Shown here: positions 30,063 through 59,757 of the stretch, in pieces
How positions within the stretch are numbered: position 1 is the stretch's first letter
Layout: the number at the start of each line of letters is the position of its first letter
Assembly: GCA_012845835.1 (NCBI GenBank)
Contig: JABAKD010000030.1
Span: forward strand, 16,205,210 to 16,269,209
Length of the DNA: 64,000 bases
Direction: 5' to 3'
From: Undaria pinnatifida
Lineage: Eukaryota > Sar > Phaeophyceae > Laminariales > Alariaceae
Translations under genes and position numbers: made by a program
Notes under the pieces: generated by a model
The model's database searches: none
Told to the model about the DNA's origin: nothing
What the model saw: the letters and a program-made list of their open reading frames with translations, nothing else

Positions 30063-30500
30063 TCTTTTTTTTTTCATCCCCCGGCGGATGGGGAAAAATA
30101 AAGCTTTAGCTAACCGCACTTCCACGTATTTTCATACGCGTCGTGTGACGATTTTACTCAGTTGCTTTCGCAGCCCAACGCTAGCTGGCGCACCTTCTTC
30201 GGGTCCCATTGTAGGTATAGCGTAAGCTGTCCCTATCAGTGGTCTTCGTTACAACCCCGGCGGCGCAAGCTGCCGTTGTATACGGATGCGTGTGTATGTC
30301 GACCCGGCCTGTCCCCTGAGGGTCAGTTTCGGTGGAGATAGCCACCCGGAATGTCATCTTTCCGGGTAGTGTGGGACTTGCGCAAGCTCACCCACTAACA
30401 AAACCCCTGGCCATGGGAGATGGCCTTCCGCCGGACTTGGTCCAGTTACGGTCCACCCTACCCATTCGGGCGTTGGTCCTCGAGGGATTAACCCTCCCAA
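30063..30500 (-). mobile_element. Family A poly(A)-tailed element, long copy
   Basis: A T run then CATCCCCCGGCGGATGGGGA, AAATAAAGCTTTAGC, CACTTCCACGTATTTTCATA, CAACGCTAGCTGGCGCACC, ACAACCCCGGCGGCGCAAGC and on to GGTCCAGTTACGGTCCACCC. The same order is found inverted at 34085-34500 and in part at 43138-43345. A truncated second 3' end lies at 30588-30640. Confidence 0.6.
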
Positions 30501-30587
30501 GATTGAGGTGTAGTATTAAGAAAAAAACAATGGTTGGTGCACCTCTCATCGTACGTACGTAGCACGCGTCTGTCTCTAGTGACTGCA

Positions 30588-30640
30588 GTTTTTTTTCTTC
30601 TTTTATCCTCCGGCGGGTGGGGAAAAATAAAAGCTTACAA
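30588..30640 (-). mobile_element. Family A 3' end, very short copy
   Basis: A T-rich run followed by ATCCTCCGGCGGGTGGGGAA and AAATAAAAGCTTAC. Only the terminal 40 bp of the family is kept, consistent with strong 5' truncation. Confidence 0.55.
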
Positions 30641-31002
30641 CCCACGGCATTCATTCTCTTTAAGGGCGTTTTGGGGGGCAAGACATGGCCATACACACAC
30701 GTCAAACACCTCAATATTAATAATAGTAGCCCACGCTAAGTCGTGAGTGGTGAGCTAATAATAGCTGCGCACACCACAGACGATTATTATAACGCGCGAC
30801 AGTCTATAATCTACTTGAACTTGTACAGTAGGCCTACAAGGATAGTCTATAATCCAACATGCGCCGGCTCCTCAGTCTCCTTCCCTCGCCCCTCCCACTT
30901 ATTACTACTGCTAGGGTTAACAAGGCTCACTTTGGGTAAGCTATTACTTGTATTGGTTTGACATTTTGAGAGTGGTCAAACGGACTACGAGTAATACCCC
31001 AC

Positions 31003-32060
31003 TAATTCCTTAACAAATGGCGTCGTCGACAGACCATTGTTTTTCAGGGTCGTGGGTTCGAATCCCACCATCCACAATAATAATCTTGCTCAAACGCCCC
31101 ACCAAATATCGAAATCCGCCAGATTAACAAACACTACACGCACAGGATATCACCTCATTATCTTTCGAGAGCCATCCATGCCGCTGCTTTGCCCCCCCCC
31201 CCCGCCCCGAACGCCCCCTTCTTCCCCATCACCCGCACCATCGCCTAGACCTAGCACCACACGTATAACAAACCCCTCACCTAAAACCCTTCCTTCCCCC
31301 CCCCCCCCCCCCTCCCCCCCCCCCCCCCCCCGCCCCCCCCGCCCCCACCCCCCACCTCCCCCCCCCCGCCCCCAACCCAGATCCCAACCCCACCCCCTCG
31401 AACACTCCACCCTCTCTCTACTCACTGATTGTACGACTTACCCCAGGATATACATGATAAGCTGATGCATTATTTCCAAAACCGTCACATTTATCCCCTC
31501 AAAATAATGTATAGTTTCCACGCACATATTGAGCTGCCCCACACGCCCCACCCACGCCCCAACCCCCCCCCCCCCCCAATAATAAACTGGTGCATTTTTT
31601 TTTTTTTTTTCTTCCAAAACCGTCAGATTTATCCCCTTGAAAGGATTTATAACTTACATGCACGAATTGCCCCCCCCCCTCCCCCACACCCCCCCCCCTC
31701 CAAGCCCGCTCGCTTTTGATCAAAACCAGGCCCCCACGTCCTTCAAAACTCCGCCCCCCCCCTCACCGGTTATTCGACTTACAAGATTCAATTGATAAAA
31801 GGATACATTTCCCTCCACAGCTGTCAGATTTTGTCCCCCTCAGAAACGGGTTTTATAGTTTCCGCGCACAGACTGACTAAAATCACCCTGTTGACCTTGG
31901 TAGCTACACTGTAGTTGTAAGGGGAGTCGCCGACCTATATCCTTAATGAGGACACACAACTCGTAATACGCGCGATCGGAGTATCACACACAGCTTGCAA
32001 AGATGAGTTTCGACGAAATCTTCGATCTCACAGCTGGAGTGTATTTTCATTTTTTATAAT
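31003..32060 (+). mobile_element. Family B element, longest copy, with tRNA-like head
   Basis: Near the left end is a perfect tRNA T-arm, GTGGGTTCGAATCCCAC (31055-31071), followed by CATCCACA, resembling a tRNA 3' half and an internal promoter B box. The body contains C-rich spacers and about three units of roughly 150-190 bp (near 31430, 31580 and 31765) with CTGATGCATT/GGTGCATTTT and CCGTCAGATTTATCCCC words. The right end is the family standard, GCTGGAGTGTATTTTCATTT followed by TTTATAATAAT. The upstream A box is weak, so tRNA ancestry is suggested and not proven. No coding region is visible. Confidence 0.55.
31187..31380 (+). repeat. Very C-rich tract inside the family B element
   Basis: Almost pure C with scattered T, G and A, including runs of 14 or more C near 31297-31331. 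The minus strand is correspondingly G-rich with many G3+ runs. Confidence 0.8.
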
Positions 32061-34084
32061 AATCAACTTTTACTACTTACGTTATTAGCATACCTCTCAT
32101 CTGCGGAGGTTCACAGAAATCCTCCTCGACAGTGAAAATACCTGGTACCTTGGATTGTACGAAGAAAGGAGGCTTGTTATATAGGGCATAGCCATGATAG
32201 CCATGATAGCCATGAGGGGCTCGAATGGCGCCACCAGGGAACTTCAACAATGGAAGACGCTATTCTTTAGGAGAAGAAGTTGCTTTTGGCCTTTCTGGCG
32301 TGACGTACGATGTATATATATTTCGAACTCTCTGTGTGATGACGGTGTATACATTTATCTCTTCGCTATGCGCAAGGGCTCACTTGACAATTTGTGTGCT
32401 TTACCCCCCTTGCCATAGATAAGCGTGTTACCTGTCAATGCTGTCATCGTCCTTCGTTATGCGTTGTACACTGATTAGACTATTATGGTGTTGTCTAAAA
32501 TCCCCGTGTCCTGCTTAATGTCATAAATACTTGCCAAGTATTCATTAAGCAAGTGAAGAAGGCGGTTCCCTGCTCCGCAACTGTACGCCACCCCCACATG
32601 GGCAGTAGCCAATGTCTAACAGCCCTCCGATATGCACCGTAATATGCTATAGTAATGCTAGCTGTTAATAATGGCGTCATCACTCGTAGAAGGCTACGTC
32701 CTTTGTACGCAGCTAATACTACATGCGCAGTAAATGCCAATAGGGTCAAGCTCGGATAGGTTTCCTTATTATTTCAGCGAAACCAAGTAGGGAAGCTACA
32801 TCTATCTGCCGCACTATGATGCAAATCTGTTACAACAGCAGTAGCTCCAGTCGCTATAACCATGTCAACCTGCGCCACCTCGCCACCTACATACATGTTG
32901 CCTTCACTCCACCCTTCCTTGTCTTGCTACACTCGCCTATACCCCCAAACCCTACCCTCCAATATTAAAATCCTAAACAGCGCCCCAAGCTTGTTGTCGT
33001 CGTTATTGTGACGGCATGCGCGCGGGGGGAGGAGGGGGTTGCGTAGTGGCGTTTCGATCCTTTCTACCAGCTACCAGGTGTGTGCCAATATATGTGTGGG
33101 CGGGGTCAGGGAAAGGTCGGGGGAAGGGCAGGGGGGCGGGGGTGCTGGTTGCAATTACTATTTGTTTCTTCCCGCCAGGTATTATACACGCATGCAATAC
33201 GGGTATTATACGAGACTCTCGGTACGACATACATCTACATCCAGCACTGCAAGCAATAAATCGCCGAGCAACGGGCACTGAGACGATTGAGATGAGTTTG
33301 TGAGTACACCAGGTATTGTTTTAGTTCTCGTATCTTCTGTAAGAACGAGGGTCGTCCAGTGACAGCTGTGTGTGTGGCTATAATAGCTATCGATCTCCTC
33401 GTGCTGTGTACTGATCTGTGATTGAACGGTGCTCTCTCCACAACAACTCGTACGAGTATCTATCTATTGATTGTGACCATCCATGCTGCATGCAACAGCA
33501 GCAGCGCGCGCTCTTCACGGATATATATATATGCTACCTGGTACCCGGTGTAACATCTCAGCAGTCCAACACACAGACATACTTGCAAATATTTCGGCAA
33601 GCATATATTCGGTCTTGGAAATCACTTGATTACGACGCCCTGCTTCGCTTTCTCAGCGCTCCTGCACCCCAACTACGCCTGCCTAAACCCTCCTCTCGGA
33701 GAACCTGCCCGACCGACGGCTTTCGCTGCGTTCGTTGCTTCCTTTCCCTTTTTCGTGTTCTTCGGGACCGCCCCTAAACCAACTTCGAGACGAAATCTCC
33801 AGCGTAGCTTCAAGATAAATACCTCCCCACTAATTTCAAGACATTTTTCCACACTACTACCAACATCAAAATTTTCTTTCAAGACGCAAAGAAAACTAAA
33901 TAAAAAATCAATTTTGGAGTTCCATTCAAAACTCGAGTCAGAATATATATAGAAAAATAGTAAAAAAACGAGAACCAACGCCCGAATGTGGGTATTGCTG
34001 TTAAGGTGTTTGTTGGGTATTAGTCCGTTTGACCACTCGCAAAAAAAGGTAACCAATTGCTTACCCAAACTAAGCCTTACAACA

Positions 34085-34500
34085 GTACAATATAGGGCGG
34101 ACCGTAACTGGACCCCAAGTTTGTCTGAATGAAGGCTATTTTCCCATGGATGGGGGTTTTGTTCGTGGGTGAGCTTGCGCAAGTTCCACAATAATACCCA
34201 AAATCGCGCGACGTTCCGGGGGGCGCAATCTCCACCTATTATCCTGATCCCCAGCGTTCAGACCGAGTTGACATATGCACACATACATATCCGTATACAA
34301 GTATATATAGTAGCTCGCGCTGCTGGTGTAGTAACGGGGCCGGACGATAGGGACAGCTAGCGCTATCGCCACCACGGGAAATGAAGGAAACGCTAGCTTA
34401 GCGCTGGATTGCGAACACCATTGAGTTAAATTGACACACGACCTGCCGGAAAATACATGGAAGTGTGGTTGTGTGTTTCCCCATCCGCTGGAGAACACAG
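34085..34500 (+). mobile_element. Family A element, opposite orientation
   Basis: The reverse complement of this stretch follows the 30063-30500 copy: CTTGCGCAAGCTCACCCAC, AACAAAACCC, CTGGACC and GGTCCGCCC at one end, TTCCATGTATTTTCCGG and CCAGCGGATGGGGAAACAC at the other. The flank at 34005-34085 also matches 30925-31000 inverted, so the shared unit is longer than the element core. Confidence 0.55.
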
Positions 34501-34509
34501 TATATTTAT

Positions 34510-36660
34510 TAAAAAATGGGAAATGGTCAAAGGGGGGTATACCCCCGTGTTTTTTCTGTCATTTAGGGAAACAAAGAAAACACGGCGCGGAACGTGTGCC
34601 CGCGCTTGCCCCAAATGGCCTGACATTATATTCTGACGCGCTGGCATGACATGACACCCGCAGCCCATGCCGAGCACGCACAATTTTTTTGTTTTTTTTT
34701 CGGGCATGGTATTGGGGCAAAAACGAGGCCGCCGAAGGACGGGGCAACCTGGTCCCCCGTTTTGACTAATAAAACTTGGGGGGCTATACCCCGCAAAAAC
34801 TACCAAATTTATCCTATCTACGAATAATATACCCCCCCGTTTGACTGCATCTGTCCCCCCTTTGACTGAAAACGGTAGTCCCGCTTCACCGATTCTGACG
34901 CCATCAAAAGCAAGTACAGCGGGCGGCTGCACGTCATCACCGCTCAACGGCCCGAATAGACCACGAGCGGGACATCCAGTAATCGCGAATAGCTGCGATC
35001 GTGTATCTTCTCCGGAAAAATGACGGAGCAGGAAACAAACTAAACCAAACATATTTTTAACGGTAACCACGAAGACAAGCGGCCAATTCCACATTATATC
35101 GTCGGGCAGGACGTGCCCACCTATGGCCGTACGTAGTCGTAGGAGATTAGTAAGATTCTGTGTTCTGGCTCTCCGATTAAATTTCGCAGTTCTTAAGAGA
35201 AGAAGTGCTCAGATCCATCGTATTGGCCGCTGTGAAGAGATGTCGTGGTGCCGGAAGGTGGGAGGGAAAGGACGCAGGGGTATCAGCTTCGCTTGAAGAC
35301 AGCACCGGTTCTTCTTTATAGATTCCTCATTATTGGCGTTGAGCTATGACAAGCTCGAGGAGACAGGAAAGTAGGAGGAGGAGGAAGAGGAGAAGAAGGA
35401 GGAGGAGAAGGAGGAGAAGGAGGAGTGAGAGCACGGGGGTGGGGTGAAGCTCACAGAGTTCGCTTCACCGCAGCATTGCTGCTGTGCTCTCTTCTGGACC
35501 TTTACCTATGGAACGTACGAGGAACGTTCTCCTAGATGTTCCGTATTCATTCCCATGAGCGCCTAGCGCGCTTACTTCTATCTATCTTGTCCAGAGGAGG
35601 AGCGTTTCATTTTCCGAGAACGCTCTTGTGGTACAAACTAGTTAGATTCTACGGGTTATCCGCTTCACTCAGAATATTCCATTTAAGAGAACCTTCTTGT
35701 GGCCAATAGACCATGACTCTGCGGACTATCCTACCGAATCTATTGCCAGCTATACTGACACTCTAAAACATTAGCCCACCCTGAATAGTCGTAGATGCAG
35801 ATCACCTGCCCATCAACAAAACATCCAGAATTGGAAAGGAGGTCGAAGATGCGGCTATTCGAAACAAACGAAAATGAGGCTATGGATTCCCCCACACCTC
35901 GTAATAATGAGGCTTAAACGCCTCATTGCAAGATATACAACCCTACCATGGAGCTCACAACCGTGAGAGCTCGAGAAAGGGTATGTACCTACGGTATACC
36001 AGTAGCAATCGGCCTACGATAACACGAAGGGCGCGGCCACTGAGCGCAAGGATGCGAAGGGGGCCAAAGAAGAAGGTATAAACGCAGACACCGCTTGCTT
36101 GTCTTCGTGGTTTGTTTTGTTCAGTTTGTTTGTTTTTTGCTCCGTCATTTTTTCGGAGATAAACGATCGCAGCTCTTCGCGGTTACTGGATGTTACCGGT
36201 CGTGATCTATTCGGGCCGTTGAGCGGTGATGGCGTGCAGCCGTCCGCTGCGCTGTACTTGCGTTTTTTTAAGGCGTCAGAATCGGTCAATCGGGGGTATA
36301 CCCTACCGTTTTCAGTCAAAGGGGGGACATTTGCAGTCAAACGGGGGGGGTATAGGATCACTTTATAGTACATTTTGTGGGATATACCCCCCCACGTTTT
36401 AGCCAAAAGGGGGGACTAGGCTGCCCCCTCTTTCGCCGCGGCCTCGTTTTTGCCCCAAATACCATGCCCGAAAAAAAACGAAAAAGGTGTGCGTGCTCGG
36501 CATGGGCTGCGGGTGTCATATACCAGCGCGTCAGGATTGAAGTTTAGGCCGTTTGGGGCAAGCGCGGGCACGTTCCGGTGGCGTGTTTCCTCTGTACCCC
36601 CAAATGACCAAAAAAAACAGGGGTGTACCCTCCTTTGACCATTTCCCTTCTAAAAAAGTA
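34510..36660. mobile_element. Large inverted-repeat (foldback-like) element
   Basis: Two arms of about 570 bp (34510-35078 and 36088-36660) are inverted copies. Shared landmarks include GGGAAATGGTCAAAG at the outer ends, GGCATGGTATTGGGGCAAAA, GCCCATGCCGAGCACGCACA and a CGCTTG(C)TTGTCTTCGTGGTT inner end. The 1-kb centre has no transposase-like frame and includes a GGA/GAA purine tract at 35373-35432. A 222-codon minus-strand frame covers the left arm but is broken in the right arm, so it is not treated as a gene. Confidence 0.6.
35373..35432 (+). repeat. Purine-only GGA/GAA tract
   Basis: About 60 bp of uninterrupted GGAGGA/GAAGAA-type triplets, with potential for triplex DNA. Confidence 0.8.
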
Positions 36661-36679
36661 AAAAATGAGCAAGATAGCC

Positions 36680-36965
36680 GTCCCTCACCGGTGAGGGGAG
36701 GGCGGAGTTTTTAAGGGCGTGGGGGCATGGGTTTGAACAAGAGGGAGCGGGGGGGCGGGGGGGGCGGGGGGGCAACTCAACATGTGCGTGTGGAAACTAT
36801 AAATCCTTCAAGGGGAAAAATCTGACGTTTGGAAGGAATGCACTAGTTTATTGTGTATACCTGGTATCCTGTAAGTCGTACAACCAGTAAATATATTATG
36901 AAAATTAAAATACACTCCAGCTGTGAGATCGAATATTTTGTCGAAACTCATCTTTGCACGCTGTT
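36680..36965 (-). mobile_element. Family B element, reversed and truncated
   Basis: It carries CACCGGTGAGGGGAGGGCGG, then AACTATAAATCCTTCAAGGG, GTAAGTCGTACAACC, AAAATACACTCCAGCTGTGA and GTCGAAACTCATCTTTGCA, the reverse order of the standard copy with an internal deletion. Confidence 0.6.
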
Positions 36966-38325
36966 ATGTTGCCATCGAGCATATGTATGTATCATAAGGA
37001 CAGAACAGCACACTAACCACAGCGCGCCCAGCCCTCAAAGCTAGCCTCTCAAATCATGTACCGGAATGCATATTACACGTGTGTGTACTGCTGCTGTTAC
37101 TCGTTCGTCTCTAGCTCGGTCCTCTTGTATTTTTTTTCTCCGCAAAATACACCCGCGCTGCCGATCAGAACGTGACATCGCCAGCAAGCACACAACACAA
37201 CAGCACAATACAACAGGGCAATCATTCTTTCTGCACACGTAGTCCATATGTTATTGTGGCATTACGGGTATCAAATCGCTAGTCGTGCGAAACCATTCAT
37301 GGGCCTCTTATTTCTGCCCCCTTCTCACATGTTGTCATGTTGCGTTCTTGCTTGCGAGAGAGCGTATGTATATAGCGGAAGGATGCCGCCCGCGGAGCGA
37401 AGCCCGCTTGTTTAATACCTGGTATATCGATCTATCCTACCCGCGCCACCGTTACATCCCACCTGGTACATGTTGCACCTGGTACGTACAGCATGGCGTG
37501 GACTAGCGGTGTCTGTTATGCCGCCTCTCTTACCCCGATAAAATCCATTGTCCGTTTCAGTATATATAGCGGGGCGCCCGTAGCACCTGCAAGACGGGCG
37601 GTTATAAAATGCCCGAACTTGTGAGACTCATACTACATACCTGACACAGCAGTACGTATGTATGTATCTTGTGAGAGTCGTCATGTCGTCATCATGTCGT
37701 CGTGGCTCATCATGGCTCTGCGGAGCAATTGCGGTGCTGGTGCTACATCACGCGTATATCATGCATGCGTAGAGAAATAATATCCTCCGCAATGTTTGAA
37801 GTTAGACAGAAAAGAGGGGTTTGGAGGGCGGAAGCGCATGCGGTATGCGAGGGGCGACTGAACGAACGCGGGAACGCACGGAAAGCGCGAAGCGTCTGAC
37901 TGTGTGGAGTGAGTGCTTGTGAGCAGTGAGTAAAGCGCGAGGCGCCAATCGACCGTTTCAAGCCATAAAAGACGAAACGAAACTTCGTTCGATGATTTTT
38001 TTCTAGAAAGTACAGACTACCTCTGACCTGTGAAGAAGTAGAAATTCGGATTGGATTTCGTATTGGATTCGAAATGCTAATTCGGTAAATTTGTATAATT
38101 CGGTCTTTGGCTGTATGCCTTCTCCTTCTCCTTCTTCTTCTCCTTCTGCCTCTTCTTGTACTCCCTCGCGAATCAGTAATAGAGTACCTCGACGTCTTCC
38201 CTTCTACAGCACCGCAGAATACGAGGACCCCCGTAGAGGCCGCACTTTAAGCACAGCAATCCCACTGAGAGAGGCACCACCTTCAATCCGGCGAGAAGCG
38301 GGCGGGTCGGGCTTCCAAGCTTGAG

Positions 38326-55837
<17,512 letters not shown>

Positions 55838-58800
55838 TGAAGGGCCGCGGGGGGGAGGGAAGGGGGGGGGGGGGAGGCATCAGGATGTCTGATTGGGTTT
55901 CGCCCGATGCTAGTATGTTATCAGTGGGAGGGAGGGAGGGGGTAGGGGTGTCCGGATTTGGGGGTGGTGGGGACGGGGGGCGGCGTGAAGAACGTGCGAG
56001 CAGCTGACACTTGCTGCTGTGTGATCAACGTAACGCGGCAGGGAGGAAGGACGCAGGGACGCCCGGAATTTGGGATGGCGGGAGGGCGTCGGCTGCAGTT
56101 GGAGGAGGGAGGAGGGGGGGCGCCAGGAGTTATGCGAGGGGGGGGGGGGGGGGGGAAACCGGTTGTGCGGGCGGCTAATGGTCGGTGCATTTTTATCATG
56201 GTACTCGGACAAGGGTCAGTGGGTTACTCGCGTGATCGTGGGGTGACCTCGTGGGCTACCTAGCTTGTGCGTGGAAGATCTCTTTGAGGGTTGTCCGGCG
56301 GGCGGGGTCTGCCGTGTGGGTTTGTGTGCCCCTCTCTGCCGAAGCGAAACTAATTTTGGCTTGTATGCCCCGTTATTCACGAAACGAAGGAAGTTTTGAA
56401 GCGCCACGTCGCCGGTTCATGGCGCGAGTTGGGGAGGAGGAGGCGGGGGGGGTGTTGACACCTTGATGGTGCTGCCATGTTGGTGCTTCTGGGGTGGAAC
56501 GAGGTTATGGGGGGTGGGGAGGAGAAGGAAACGCTGGTGCCATCGTCGCGCTGTTTTCTCGGCTACATCAGCGCTTCTGTGGCAGAGGAGGAGGAGGAGG
56601 AAGAGGACAAGCGTTTGCGCGCTCATGGCGCTGTTTTTTCTGCTACGTCGGCGCTTCTGTGGGGGCAGGAGGCTGTAGGGTGGTGGGGACGTTGCGGCAA
56701 GATGGGGAAAACGAGGGAACCACGACGGACGTTGGGTGAAGGGGAAGGGGAAGAAAGCGAGGAAACCCCGGAGGTGTTGCCGATTGGCCTAATTGCCTCA
56801 TTTACTGAAGAGGTGGGGCGGCGGTGTAGACGATGAGCACTCGCAGTGTGTTGGGGCTTTGGACTCCGGCCCCGGAGCACAGCGGGAAAGGTGGGCATTA
56901 GGGTAACTGGAGTGTGTGTGCTCGGGGTGCCGGGGTCGCGTAAAGGGGCACGCCACCTTGTCTCATATGATGTCTCTGTACTAATAGGGAGTGGTGCCGG
57001 TGGTACGATCACCAAGGAAATACAAAGTGAAGGTGCCCTGGTTATGAAAAGTCGGTGTGCGTGTACGTGTACGTGTTTTTTTTCTATCTTCTTGTTTTTT
57101 GTAATCCTTTTTCTGCTTCATTTTGTTTTGTTTTTTTCTTGTGTGAGCGGGGGGGGGCGGGAGGGGAGGCACGGGCCGGGTGGATGTATGAATGATTGGG
57201 AGCCACTGAAGGTGTATGGTGTCACATTTTGGGGGGGCGGGAGGGGTAGAATAGCCGCTCGGCTGATGACAGTCGGGCGTGAAGGGTTGGTTTGATTTGG
57301 CCTGATCCACCGTATTCAACCGAGCTTTGTGTCGTCCGGGCCGCGCTTATTTTGCTAGGCGAAAAAAGTCCTTGTGAAAGAGTGGGCGGAAAATTAAGGC
57401 TCTTACGATCCCTAAGCGTTTTGTTTTTGTTTTTGGATGGCATTTGTGAAAACCGACCCCCTCCCCCTCCCTTCCCCCTCCCCTCCCCCTCCCCCTCCCC
57501 TCCACCCCTCCACACCCGGGGAGTATGTTCTCATCTCCCACTCCCATTGGGCTTGGTGGTTGGTCTTCGGTTTTGAAGATTGTCGCTGTTGAGAGGGGTC
57601 TAGAGAATCGGTTGGCTTCAAGTCGAGCGGTTGTTTTTTTTAACCCTGGGTGGCAAGTGAGCTGGCGGTGGGCTATCTTGCGTGGTTTTGATGGTTGGAG
57701 TGGGTTGCCCCAAACACAGCAGCACAAATACAGCACCGTTTTTTGTTGTTAGTTGTTTTGTTCGTTTTTTACAAATGTGTGCGGGCAGAACCGTTTTGTG
57801 TCTCCGCAGCATACGCAGTAGTTGCAGCGTGCCTCGTGGGGGCGGGGGGTTTGGGGGTGGTATTCATTTCATGTATGCCCGTATACCCCGGGGGGGGGTT
57901 ATTTGCTTTTCGGCCGCCGTTAAGGACACGTGAGAGTTATCTATAGAAAAATCCCCGATGATTGCTCTGGCGTGGAACTGTTGGAGCCGTGTCCACGTGT
58001 CCACTGGCGTATAGGCTTGGTTTTACTCTGTATCTCCTTGAAAGGGCATATATATGCTGCTGGCTGATTGATGTTGTCGTTTTTCAACAAGTATGTGGAA
58101 ATGCGCTCGTCACCATCAGCCGGGGATGGTCCAGGTTGACCATCGACTTTTTTGTTACCTTCATGTACGTAGTGGCGGAACTTGTAACGGTTGAATCTTG
58201 AATCTCGGTTCCGCTGAAGGGTCTCTATGTTGCGTGTTTTCGTATTTCTGCCGCCCCCCCCCACACCCCCCGACCCTGACTGTATTGCCTTCCGTCCCCC
58301 TCCTTTCGTCAATGTTTCATGCGTGTACTGCGAAATTTTGATGACCTGTTACCCTTGTCTTTCAAACGCGTTTGCCCGCCTTTGACCATTTGGTGTAGAC
58401 GCACCAATGGGTCAGTGTCTCTCGACGGCTTTTGTTTTCGGGCGGTTGCTGTTTGCTGGCAGTCGTTTTTTGTTGTCGGTTGCTGTTTGCGGTCGGTGGC
58501 TTTTTGCAATTGGTTGCTGTTTGCAGTTGGTCGCTCCCCTGTAACCGATCGTTTTGTCGCTCTCTCGGGGGGGGGTAGAGGCGTGTGCAACCGCTCGTTT
58601 TGTCGCTCTCTCGGGGGGGGGTAGAGGCGTGTGCAAAGTGCAAAAATGTGTCCACATTTTTCGTTCGTTACGTTCGTTGCGTAAGGTGTTTTGTGTCTTG
58701 TTTTCCGATTGTGTTTTTGGTTTTTATTTTTATTGCCCGTGGCTGAGTTCTGATCGAGCAATGGGACCGACTATCTGCAAGGGGGGGAGAGGCCGACAAT

Positions 58801-59662
58801 GTGGGCTGTTGATCTCATGGGATGCAAGTAGGAGGGTATTTTGTCTGGGGCGGCGCGGGGGAGAAGACGTGCAATAGTTCCGCATCATCTTCAATGTTTA
58901 CGAGCAGCAGGCGCCGACCAACCCCTCTGCTTTTCCGTGCCTTGAGCTTCATGACCATAATAATATTACCACACCGTCCATTCTGCTTGGGGGGGGGGGG
59001 GGGGCTATTTTTTTGCCGCAGTGAATGGACACTTTGTTGTCCACGCGAAGGTGATGCAATTTACGTTGAAATACGTCGTAGCGAGCCACCTTTTGTTTTT
59101 CGAAAGAAAGGCCTTAAGAAGACACATTTAGGTATCATCCGTGCTGATACTGTCTCCGTTACTGTCTCTTTTATTGTGGTTGTACGTTAATTGTCGTGGA
59201 ACTGGCTATCGATACCATCCTGGGACCCCGACTGCGTTTCTTTTGATTTTTTTTCCTACCTACCCGTAGACTCGTTTTCCCTTTTCGTGATAACAGGCTA
59301 TAGATTTTGGCGATTACCTAATGTGATATATCAACGAAACTACCGGAGAGAAGTTTAGTGTTCGGGGACCGATCTGAGCGTTATCTGTGGTTTGCTGTAA
59401 GAGAATGACGTGTTTTGAGCTTTTTTGGAGACTTGACGTCGATGGCGGCGTGGCATTGATGTGTTGAATAGCGAGCATGGAGAATGTGTGTACAGTATCC
59501 GACGGACAGGTTGCAGTATCCATGATGTGGACAAAATAAAATATTGCGGTGGGTTTGACATCTGACTGGCATTATCAAGGCCCGGATACCTCAAGTAGCT
59601 TCAGCAAGCTTTCCCCCAGCTGCTGCTTGCTGGCTTGTGGCCGTAGATGAAGAAGATTTCAA

Positions 59663-59757
59663 CTACTCCTCAGGCCAAACAATTGTGTAAGATTCAGTAG
59701 ATCCACCGATCGCATAAACCTTGCCGGCGCACATCGGACAAGAAAGCAGCTCCCCAT
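59663..59757 (-). pseudogene. Kelch-like fragment, probably a gene remnant
   Basis: On the minus strand a 30-residue frame between stops reads GELLSCPMCAGKVYAIGGST and ESYTIVWPEE. The GKVYAIGGS word is the core of a Kelch beta-propeller blade. Only one partial blade is visible, with no clear splice sites, so it is either a small exon of an unrecognised gene or a decayed copy. The match is short and could be chance. Confidence 0.25.

Larger units (their letters stand above)
24563..38325. other. Intergenic or unassigned DNA dominated by repeats
   Basis: No exon is supported in this 13.8-kb stretch. The first few hundred bases should be the 3' untranslated region of the upstream gene; no clear poly(A) signal is seen. 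Contents: AGTGCCGGT-type repeat clusters (25500-25630, 26400-26650), a GGGTC array (27815-27990), family A and small TIR elements (29970-30640), a long family B copy (31003-32060), a large inverted repeat (34510-36660) and another family B end (36680-36960). A Lys-rich open frame (YDNTKGAATERKDAKGAK) at 36012-36075 is short and lacks a good acceptor. Confidence 0.45.

Noticed and set aside
31055-31077. A functional tRNA gene at the perfect T-arm
   Set aside because: No matching acceptor stem or D-arm lies at the right distance, and a family B repeat starts here. It is better read as a tRNA-like head or chance T-arm.
34426-35094. A 222-codon minus-strand frame
   Set aside because: It lies within one arm of a large inverted repeat; the other arm does not keep the frame, and the sequence is made of G-run repeats. 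It is not supported as a gene.
36003-36075. A short Lys-rich exon candidate (YDNTKGAATERKDAKGAK)
   Set aside because: There is a stop just inside the only acceptor and it abuts the inner end of the large inverted repeat; no phase partner was found.
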